Shown one piece after another: positions 55,978 through 64,000 of a stretch of 64,000 nucleotides of DNA (position 1 is the first letter of the stretch; every line of letters starts with the position of its first letter). The stretch is taken from contig NZ_CVRP01000007.1 of NCBI RefSeq assembly GCF_001261735.1, forward strand, positions 603,524-667,523. Reading direction: 5' to 3'. Under the pieces are notes generated by a model that worked only from the letters and a program-made list of their open reading frames with translations, had not been told where the DNA came from and did not search any database. Both the position numbers and the translations under genes were made by a program. This DNA is from Dysgonomonas sp. BGC7 (GTDB lineage Bacteria; Bacteroidota; Bacteroidia; Bacteroidales; Dysgonomonadaceae).

Positions 55978-58377
55978 ATGAAAGCTTTGTTATTCAGAGA
56001 ACTTAAGTCTGTTTTTTGCTCCCCGTCGGGGGCTTTTTTTGCATTGTCTATTTTATTGGCAATGGGAGGAATCCTTTGGTTTTTTACAGGAAATTACAAC
56101 TTCATAGATGGGGGATATGCAGATATGCAGCGTTTCTTTACTTTGGTTCCTGTATTTCTTATTGTTATGATTCCTGCGCTTACAATGAGGTTGTTTGCAG
56201 AAGAGAAGCGAAACAAGACTTTTGATATTTTAAGAGTAAGGCCGGTAAGTTCTTTTAGTATTTATTTCAGTAAATTTTTAGCAACATTCGTTTTTGTAGT
56301 TGTTACCTTCCTACCCACATTGGTCTATGTATACTCTTTATATCAACTTGCAAATCCGATAGGACACATCGACCTTGAAAGTATATTCGTATCCTACATA
56401 TCACTACTGTTCCTTATAGCTGTTTTTATTTCTCTTGGCCTTTTGGGCTCTGTACTGACTAAAAATCAGGTCTTGTCGTTTAGTATATCAGTTGTGCTAT
56501 GCCTATTTTGTTTCTATGGATTCGATCTCATTGCCGGTCTTTTTTATTCGGGAAAGATTAAAGTAACTCTGTCCTCATTTGGGCTGTTGTACCATTACCG
56601 ACAGATGCAACGAGGAGTGATACAGATATCGGACTTGCTGGTTATTGCTAACTATTTGTGCATTACGGGCGGGCTTATTTGTTTTCTATTGTCTCCTAAA
56701 AACAAAAAGCCTATAATTTATGCTTTTTTAGGTTTTTGCTTTGTCAACTTAGCTATGCTTTTTATTCCCTATGCACGTTTCGATTTTACGGCCGATAAAC
56801 GTTATACATTGAGCGACTATACGAAAAAAGTTTTGAAAGAAATGGATAGCAACGAGTCTTTATCTGTTGAAGTATATCTTGATGGAGAACTCAACTATGG
56901 GTTTCAGTATCTTCGAAATGCGACTGAAAATTTGCTGGATGATTTTAATAGATATTCATCCGGTAAAATAGGGGTAAAATACTCATCTCCTTATAATTCA
57001 AACGTGTCTTCTGAAGATACTTTTGAAAGAATGAAAGAAAAAGGAATGGCGGGTATAATGTTGAACGAAACAGACAGGGAAGGGAAGAGCAGCAGGAAAG
57101 TGATTTATCCTTATGCTCAAATAACGAATGGTGAAGATACTTTGATTGTCTCTCTTTTGAAGAACATCGTAGGTAATACTGCCGAAGAAAATCTTAATTC
57201 TTCTGCCGAAAGCCTTGAATTTGAGTTTGCCGATGCCATTCGTTTGCTGAGGCAAAGAGAAGCTAAAAGTATTGCTTTTGTAGAAGGGCATGACGAAGTT
57301 TCGCGTGCTTATGTTTACGATGCCGAAGAGATTCTGTCTAAATATTATACTGTAAATAGGGGAGAGATAGGGAACGAAGTTGGAGTTTTGGACGGTTTTG
57401 ATGCTGTTATCATAGCAGGACCATTGAAGAAATACAGTGAAGCAGAAAAATATATTCTCGATCAATATATAATGAATGGAGGTAAAATACTCTGGCTTGT
57501 TGATGGAACTTATTACTCTCACCAACAATTGGTTGAAAACGGTTATTCGGCGAGTATAAAGAACGAAATCAATCTCGACGATCTTCTTTTTACATACGGG
57601 GTTCGTATCAATGCCAATCTTATACAGGATAGCCAGTGTATATCAACTCATCTTGTAAGCAATAATGATGCACAGTCTTCAATTTTAGTGCCAAGCTACT
57701 ATCAGCCGCTGCTGATACCTTCGCCAGATCACTCTGTAACTAAAAATATACGTGATGTAAAAGCTGGGTTTGCAAGCTCTATAGATTTTGTGAATACGAC
57801 AGATGCGGTAAGCAGATCAGTGTTGCTGACTACTTCCGATCATACACATACAGTAAAAGTTCCTGAAACAATAGACTTCGATGTAGAACAAATACAAAAT
57901 ACACAAGGCTATTTCAACGAAATGTTTGTACCTGTTGCCGTAAGCCTTGAGGGGGTGTTTGCTTCTGCATTCAATAATAGGATGATACCTGATAGTATAG
58001 TGCTGAGTAAGGATTATAAGACGCAAGACAGGAGTAAGGCTACCAAAATGATAGTAGTTTCCTCATCTGATATTATAACGAATGCGATACAGGGGCAAGG
58101 CGCAGACCCTCAAGTGTTGCCTATGGGTTATGATAGAACATCGGGACAGCTATTTGGTAACCGCGATTTTATAATCAATGCTGTGAATTGGCTAACAGAT
58201 GATGATGGGCTTATGGCTTTGCGTACAAGAACTCAGCAGATGTATATTCTTAATAAAAAGACATCTTTCGAGAACAGAGATAAATATGCCGTACTGAATA
58301 TTGCATTTCCTGCATTATTTGTTCTCCTGATAATGGTTAGCGCTTACCTTTGTAGAAAAAAGAAGTACGAAAACTGA
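55978..58377 (+). CDS. GldF-GldG fusion, ABC transporter permease and auxiliary protein
   Basis: The 799-residue membrane protein begins with a GldF-like ABC-2 permease (about 1-235, six transmembrane segments, LFRELKSVFCSPSGAFFAL at the start and RLFAEEKRNKTFDILRVRPVS, the E-E-x-R-x-x-T core). A GldG-like part follows: FDFTADKRYTLSDYTKKVLKEM, given in outline, then YPYAQITNGEDTLIVSLL, IAFVEGHDEVSRAYVYDAEEIL and a closing transmembrane helix. In flavobacteria GldF and GldG are separate and pair with the ATPase GldA for gliding. No gldA is adjacent here, so its ATPase must be encoded elsewhere. Confidence 0.88.
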   Translation: MKALLFRELKSVFCSPSGAFFALSILLAMGGILWFFTGNYNFIDGGYADMQRFFTLVPVFLIVMIPALTMRLFAEEKRNKTFDILRVRPVSSFSIYFSKFLATFVFVVVTFLPTLVYVYSLYQLANPIGHIDLESIFVSYISLLFLIAVFISLGLLGSVLTKNQVLSFSISVVLCLFCFYGFDLIAGLFYSGKIKVTLSSFGLLYHYRQMQRGVIQISDLLVIANYLCITGGLICFLLSPKNKKPIIYAFLGFCFVNLAMLFIPYARFDFTADKRYTLSDYTKKVLKEMDSNESLSVEVYLDGELNYGFQYLRNATENLLDDFNRYSSGKIGVKYSSPYNSNVSSEDTFERMKEKGMAGIMLNETDREGKSSRKVIYPYAQITNGEDTLIVSLLKNIVGNTAEENLNSSAESLEFEFADAIRLLRQREAKSIAFVEGHDEVSRAYVYDAEEILSKYYTVNRGEIGNEVGVLDGFDAVIIAGPLKKYSEAEKYILDQYIMNGGKILWLVDGTYYSHQQLVENGYSASIKNEINLDDLLFTYGVRINANLIQDSQCISTHLVSNNDAQSSILVPSYYQPLLIPSPDHSVTKNIRDVKAGFASSIDFVNTTDAVSRSVLLTTSDHTHTVKVPETIDFDVEQIQNTQGYFNEMFVPVAVSLEGVFASAFNNRMIPDSIVLSKDYKTQDRSKATKMIVVSSSDIITNAIQGQGADPQVLPMGYDRTSGQLFGNRDFIINAVNWLTDDDGLMALRTRTQQMYILNKKTSFENRDKYAVLNIAFPALFVLLIMVSAYLCRKKKYEN

Positions 58378-58481
58378 AGAAATCACTGTTAATAAGAAAA
58401 TAAAAGTTAATGTGGTCTATCAATTGTTAAGCCGAATCCCGAAAAATATATAATAATTTCTTTTCGGATAATATTTCTTTC

Positions 58482-58489
58482 TATATTTG
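58482..58489 (+). promoter_or_regulatory. Bacteroidetes -7 element for ligA
   Basis: TATATTTG lies 23 bases upstream of the ligA start at 58513. Confidence 0.6.
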
Positions 58490-58509
58490 TATATACACTT
58501 TTAAAGTAA

Positions 58510-60510
<2,001 letters not shown>

Positions 60511-60553
60511 AAAAAACATATTTTTATAAACCTAAAATAACAACAAAGACACC

Positions 60554-61699
60554 ATGGAATTAACTAAAATTCAAGAAAAATTTAAATCGTTGTACGGTAA
60601 CGATGGGGTAATGTATACTTCTCCGGGACGTATTAACTTGATCGGGGAACATACCGATTATAACGGAGGTTTCGTTTTGCCCGGAGCTATCGACAAGGCT
60701 ATGTATTGTATAATTAAGCCTAATGGCACAGACAAAGTGCGTGCTTTTGCTTTGGATCTGGAAGAATCTGCTGAATTTGGATTGGGAGAGAATGATCTTC
60801 CTGCTAAATCGTGGGCTAAATATATTTACGGAGTATGCCGCGAAATTATCAAAAAAGGAAAAGAAGTTAAAGGCTTCGATACAGTTTTTGCCGGAGATGT
60901 GCCTCTTGGAGCAGGTATGTCCTCTTCTGCAGCGTTAGAAAGCTGTTTCGGCTTTGCTATTAACGATCAGTATAGTCTTGGTCTCGACCGATTCGAGTTG
61001 GCTCTGATAGGGCAGGCTACCGAACACAACTATGTGGGTGTAAAATGCGGTATTATGGATCAGTTTGCTTCTTGCTTTGGTAAGGAAGGGTCATTGATTC
61101 GTTTAGATTGCCGTTCATTGGAATATGAATATGTTCCTTTCGATCCAAAAGGTTATCGTTTGGTCTTGGTAAACACTTGTGTAGCTCATGAGCTGGCTTC
61201 TTCAGCATATAATAAGCGTCGTCAGTCTTGTGAAAATGTAGCGGCAGCAATCAAGAAACATCACCCTGAAGTGGAGTTGTTGCGTGATGCTAACCTGGAT
61301 ATGCTCAAAGAAGTGGCAAACGAAGTAAGCGCTGAAGACTATATTCGTGCAGAGTTTGTTATCGAAGAAATACAACGTCTGCTCGATGCTTGTGCTGCTT
61401 TAGAGAAAGGCGATTATGAAACTGTAGGAAAGAAAATGTATGAGACTCATATCGGACTTAGTCGCAAATATGAAGTAAGCTGCGAAGAGCTCGATTTCCT
61501 CAACGATATAGCTCGTGAATGTGGTGTAGCCGGATCTCGTGTTATGGGTGGAGGTTTTGGAGGTTGCACTATCAATCTTGTAAAGGATGAATTACATGAT
61601 GGCTTCATAAAGCGTGCAATGGAAAGTTATGAGCAAAAATTCAAGATCAAGCCTAAAGTTTATGATGTAATAATCAAAGACGGAGCAAGAAAATTGTAA
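60554..61699 (+). CDS. galK: Galactokinase
   Basis: The 381-residue GHMP kinase phosphorylates galactose at C1, the first Leloir step. SPGRINLIGEHTDYNGGFVLP is the galactokinase signature, PLGAGMSSSAALES the ATP-binding glycine loop, and VAGSRVMGGGFGGCTINL the third GHMP motif. The length is typical. Neither galT, galE nor a sugar transporter is adjacent, so galactose use is not organised as an operon here. It is likely read from the ligA transcript or a weak internal promoter. Confidence 0.97.
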   Translation: MELTKIQEKFKSLYGNDGVMYTSPGRINLIGEHTDYNGGFVLPGAIDKAMYCIIKPNGTDKVRAFALDLEESAEFGLGENDLPAKSWAKYIYGVCREIIKKGKEVKGFDTVFAGDVPLGAGMSSSAALESCFGFAINDQYSLGLDRFELALIGQATEHNYVGVKCGIMDQFASCFGKEGSLIRLDCRSLEYEYVPFDPKGYRLVLVNTCVAHELASSAYNKRRQSCENVAAAIKKHHPEVELLRDANLDMLKEVANEVSAEDYIRAEFVIEEIQRLLDACAALEKGDYETVGKKMYETHIGLSRKYEVSCEELDFLNDIARECGVAGSRVMGGGFGGCTINLVKDELHDGFIKRAMESYEQKFKIKPKVYDVIIKDGARKL

Positions 61700-61767
61700 T
61701 TGAAGCAATAGCATAATAACTATTCAGAGTAGATTTTATATTTTTATACATTAATAAATCAAAAGGT

Positions 61768-62292
61768 ATGATGAAGGATATATTTGGTTTTAGGATAAAG
61801 AAAAGTATATTGTCTACTCTGAATTGTAATACTCGTACACATATTTTTCATAATTTCAGTAGTATGAGTAAGGTTCTGATTTTCTTTAGTTATGAAGACT
61901 GGAAAGAAATCGAACCAATAGTTCAGGATTTGGAGAAAGAGGGGAAGGAAGTCATTTTATGGACTATTTTGCCCAGGAAACAAAAAGAAATACAAGGAGG
62001 TCTACCTCGATTTGTAAGAGCAATTACTCCAAAAGAGATTTCCCGAATACGGGGATTGTCACCTTCGATTGTAGAAGAGTTTAAAAGTTTAAAATACGAT
62101 ACATTATTTGATTTTACTACAGACGAAGACAACTTGGTATTATGTCTGCTGGCATGTAATTCTGCTGAGTTTTGTATAGGAATAAAAGAAATAGAGTATA
62201 AAATATATGATTTCATAGTACTAAAAGACGAAAATATAAATTTGTTGGAAACATATGAACAAATTAAAATTTACCAGTCTAAAATACTATGA
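61768..62292 (+). CDS. DUF6913-type Bacteroidales protein
   Basis: The 174-residue soluble protein has no signal peptide. IFGFRIKKSILS near the start, VLIFFSYEDWKEIEPIVQDLEKEGKEV in the middle and SLKYDTLFDFTTDEDNLVLCLLACNSAEFCIGI near the end match my recollection of DUF6913, which in Bacteroidales often lies directly upstream of dapA, as here. Function is unknown. ATG 61768 and 61771 are both possible starts. Confidence 0.72.
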   Translation: MMKDIFGFRIKKSILSTLNCNTRTHIFHNFSSMSKVLIFFSYEDWKEIEPIVQDLEKEGKEVILWTILPRKQKEIQGGLPRFVRAITPKEISRIRGLSPSIVEEFKSLKYDTLFDFTTDEDNLVLCLLACNSAEFCIGIKEIEYKIYDFIVLKDENINLLETYEQIKIYQSKIL

Positions 62293-62308
62293 GGTGCAAA
62301 TTAATTCT

Positions 62309-62316
62309 TAATTTTG
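62309..62316 (+). promoter_or_regulatory. Bacteroidetes -7 element for dapA
   Basis: TAATTTTG lies 57 bases upstream of the ATG at 62374, just after the DUF6913 stop codon. The predicted transcript start is near 62323. Confidence 0.55.
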
Positions 62317-62373
62317 CACAAATAGAACTAAGTGTTCTTTCTTGTTGAGGAAAGAATCAAGCTTGAAACTTAT

Positions 62374-63267
62374 ATGCCAAGAATAAATCTGAGAGGAATG
62401 GGAGTTGCTCTGATAACTCCTTTTAATGATGATGAGAGTGTTGATTACGATGCTCTTCTTCGTCTTGTTGATTATCAACTGCAAAATGGTACCGACTATT
62501 TGGTTGTACTTGGTACTACAGCTGAAACTCCCACTTTGACAGAAGATGAGAAGCGAAAAATAGTGGAGATGGTAGTTAGTCGTGTCAACGGACAAATACC
62601 GATTATTCTCGGCGAAGGAGGCAATAATACACGGTCTATAGTAGAAAAGCTTAAAAAGAATAACTATAATGGAATAGATGGAATTCTGTCTGTTGTTCCA
62701 TACTATAATAAACCTTCGCAAGAGGGGATTTATCAGCATTATAAAGCTATATCCGAGGCTTCTTCCTTACCAATTGTATCTTATAACGTACCGGGAAGAA
62801 CCGGCGTTAATATGACAGCCGACACAACATTACGTATAGCTAATGATTTTCCTAATATAGTTGCGGTAAAAGAGGCTTCAGGTAATATGGCCCAAATGGA
62901 TGAAATAATCAAGCGGAAACCGGAGCATTTTAGTGTAATATCGGGTGATGATGGAGTAACTTTCCCTTTGATTACGTTAGGAGCCATTGGGGTAATATCA
63001 GTTATTGGTAATGCTTTCCCTAAAGAATTTAGTCGTATGACGCGCTTGGCTCTCGAGGGCGATTATGCCAGTGCTCTGACTATCCACCATAGCTTTAACG
63101 AGTTGTTTAATCTATTGTTTGTAGATGGTAATCCGGCCGGAGTAAAGTGTATGTTGAATATGATGGGGTATATAAATAATAAGCTGAGACTGCCTCTTGT
63201 GCCAACCCGTATTACTACATATGAACAAATTCGGAATGTCCTGCTCGAACTGAATATAAAATGTTAA
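62374..63267 (+). CDS. dapA: 4-hydroxy-tetrahydrodipicolinate synthase
   Basis: The 297-residue TIM-barrel aldolase condenses pyruvate with aspartate semialdehyde, the first step of lysine and diaminopimelate synthesis. GMGVALITPFNDD opens the barrel, GTTAETPTL holds the Thr pair, SYNVPGRTG the Tyr and Arg, and Lys166 in IVAVKEASGN forms the pyruvate Schiff base. The frame extends 14 codons to a GTG at 62332, but ATG 62374 gives the usual family N-terminus. Confidence 0.97.
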   Translation: MPRINLRGMGVALITPFNDDESVDYDALLRLVDYQLQNGTDYLVVLGTTAETPTLTEDEKRKIVEMVVSRVNGQIPIILGEGGNNTRSIVEKLKKNNYNGIDGILSVVPYYNKPSQEGIYQHYKAISEASSLPIVSYNVPGRTGVNMTADTTLRIANDFPNIVAVKEASGNMAQMDEIIKRKPEHFSVISGDDGVTFPLITLGAIGVISVIGNAFPKEFSRMTRLALEGDYASALTIHHSFNELFNLLFVDGNPAGVKCMLNMMGYINNKLRLPLVPTRITTYEQIRNVLLELNIKC

Positions 63268-63371
63268 GAGAAAGGACTCTCTAAATTAATATTTTTTTTA
63301 AATAAAAAGGTTTAATAATCAGTCGTATATCGTATCTGTATTCACTTTTTATCTAAAATCAGAAAAATAAA

Positions 63372-63403
63372 TTTGGATAATATATAAAACTGTTTTACCT
63401 TTG
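63372..63403 (+). promoter_or_regulatory. Complete Bacteroidetes promoter for tRNA-Arg
   Basis: TTTG (63372-63375), a 20-base spacer and TACCTTTG (63396-63403) match the TTTG-N19-21-TAnnTTTG consensus, 17 bases before the mature tRNA 5' end. Confidence 0.8.
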
Positions 63404-63420
63404 CATCGCAATTAAGCAAT

Positions 63421-63494
63421 GGCTACGTAGCTCAACTGAATAGAGCATCTGACTACGGATCAGAAGGTTGCAGGTTTGAATCCTGCCGTGGTCA
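63421..63494 (+). tRNA. tRNA-Arg (anticodon ACG)
   Basis: The 74-base gene folds as a full cloverleaf. The acceptor arms are GGCTACG (63421-63427) and CGTGGTC (63487-63493) with two G-U pairs; the discriminator is A63494. The D arm is GCTC/GAGC, the anticodon stem TCTGA/TCAGA with loop CTACGGA (anticodon ACG at 63455-63457), and the T arm GCAGG/CCTGC with loop TTTGAAT. The 3' CCA is not encoded. The wobble A is presumably deaminated to inosine to read CGN codons. Confidence 0.97.
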
Positions 63495-63509
63495 CTTTGA
63501 ATAAACGAA

Positions 63510-63549
63510 TAAGCGTGTAAATCAATGATTTATGCGCTTTGCTTTTTTT
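63510..63549 (+). terminator. Rho-independent terminator after tRNA-Arg
   Basis: AAGCGTGTAAATC and GATTTATGCGCTT pair around AAT with G-U positions, followed by TGCTTTTTTT. Confidence 0.85.
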
Positions 63550-63613
63550 AGTGCTTAGAAAAATGAAGTGTTTTGCTTTTCTTCAAAAATATTCCCCCCA
63601 AATAATTATTGAA

Positions 63614-63621
63614 TATATTTG
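63614..63621 (+). promoter_or_regulatory. Bacteroidetes -7 element for dnaN
   Basis: TATATTTG lies 132 bases upstream of the dnaN start, implying a leader of about 125 bases. No ordinary -33 element was seen. Confidence 0.5.
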
Positions 63622-63753
63622 CATCGAATGTTTGAGTCGAATTTATACGAAAGTATGAGATTTAGCTTTTTTTTGTTTATATATCTACTTCATACTTTCT
63701 TTTAAACCTCAAAGACACTTTGTCTGGTAGCCTACTAAAAACAATTAGGCACT

Positions 63754-64000
63754 ATGACAACAATTTCATTATCAAAATTAGAATTATTAAGCAGGCTACA
63801 GTCGGTAGGTAAAATTATCTCGCCAAATAACACACTTCCGATCATGGATAATATCCTCTTGGATATCCAAGAAGGAAAGGTTAAGATTTCGGCAACAGAT
63901 ACTCAAGGTCGGATAAATACTTCAATCGAAGGAATATTAATCGATAGCAATGTTTCTATCTGTGTTGAACCAAAGTTATTGATTGGAGATACAATCTTCA
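63754..64000 (+). CDS. dnaN: DNA polymerase III beta clamp, N-terminal part
   Basis: The reading frame runs off the window; 82 residues are visible. MTTISLSKLELLSRLQSVGKII is the usual clamp start, followed by the signature PIMDNILLDIQEGKVKISATDT (seen as P-I-M-D-N-I-L-L-D) and VEPKLLIGDTI of the first clamp domain. The ring-shaped dimer tethers the replicative polymerase to DNA. No dnaA or recF is visible next to it, which fits Bacteroidetes, where dnaN is not tied to the replication origin. Confidence 0.93.
   Translation, partial: MTTISLSKLELLSRLQSVGKIISPNNTLPIMDNILLDIQEGKVKISATDTQGRINTSIEGILIDSNVSICVEPKLLIGDTIF

Noticed and set aside
63343..63365. TTCACTTTTTATCTAAAATC resembling the right end of the dispersed element
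   Set aside because: It has several mismatches and no left end at the expected distance.
63622..63753. Possible replication origin beside dnaN
   Set aside because: No DnaA boxes, dnaA, recF or gyrB are visible, and in Bacteroidetes dnaN is commonly far from the origin.

Overview
The window looks like a chromosomal segment of an AT-rich Bacteroidales bacterium, most likely Dysgonomonas or a close relative. The clues are recurrent TAnnTTTG promoter elements at the Bacteroidetes -7 position, fused SecDF and GldF-GldG proteins, a lipoprotein TamA-like porin (TamL type), a PorE-like OmpA lipoprotein of the type IX secretion system, and many Bacteroidales-specific families (DUF4835, DUF1573, DUF3943, DUF6913). 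There is no plasmid, phage, CRISPR array or insertion sequence. The content is mostly core housekeeping and envelope genes.

Layout. 0-4.1 kb: the C-terminal end of a beta-N-acetylhexosaminidase-like protein, a TPR protein, and a minus-strand pair (PorE-like lipoprotein, DUF4835). 4.2-9.7 kb: minus-strand genes for a TRIC-type channel, mnmA, a small outer-membrane protein, an EamA transporter, a DUF2238 protein, riboflavin synthase and a phosphodiester-glycosidase-like lipoprotein. 10-15.7 kb: a double-PDZ protein, a leucine-rich-repeat protein, an ABC-F ATPase and an ECF sigma factor. 15.7-22 kb: aldo/keto reductase, a small monooxygenase, aspS, slyD, a PatB/MalY-type C-S lyase and a 2-Cys peroxiredoxin. 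22-29.6 kb: an ATP-grasp-like protein, TamL-like porin, VOC protein, SpoU methyltransferase, GNAT, DUF3943 outer-membrane protein and a fluoride channel. 29.7-38.2 kb: a plus-strand envelope block with a 1,989-residue alpha-2-macroglobulin, an L,D-transpeptidase-like lipoprotein, DUF1573, an M15 peptidase and DUF456. 38.2-44.7 kb: secDF, then an RluA, XRE-cupin and acyl-CoA-synthetase group. 45-51.4 kb: fabD, rfbD, a lipoprotein, prfC, a Kdo-kinase-like protein and a glycosyltransferase. 51.4-58.4 kb: a Lys-rich coiled-coil protein, GNAT-YoaP, a small membrane protein, an M48 peptidase, mscL, an unknown protein and gldFG. 58.5-64 kb: ligA, galK, DUF6913, dapA, tRNA-Arg(ACG) and the start of dnaN.

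Functionally the window is dominated by cell-envelope work: peptidoglycan remodelling and protection, outer-membrane biogenesis, protein export and LPS/glycan synthesis, next to translation and DNA-repair genes.

The most unusual signal is non-coding. A dispersed intergenic element of about 95-98 bp occurs three times nearly full length (9735-9832, 22058-22153, and 53561-53656 on the minus strand) and once as a longer divergent copy (44861-44983). Its ends are conserved and form imperfect terminal inverted repeats, and an internal inverted repeat shows one compensatory base change between copies. I do not recognise it as a named element.
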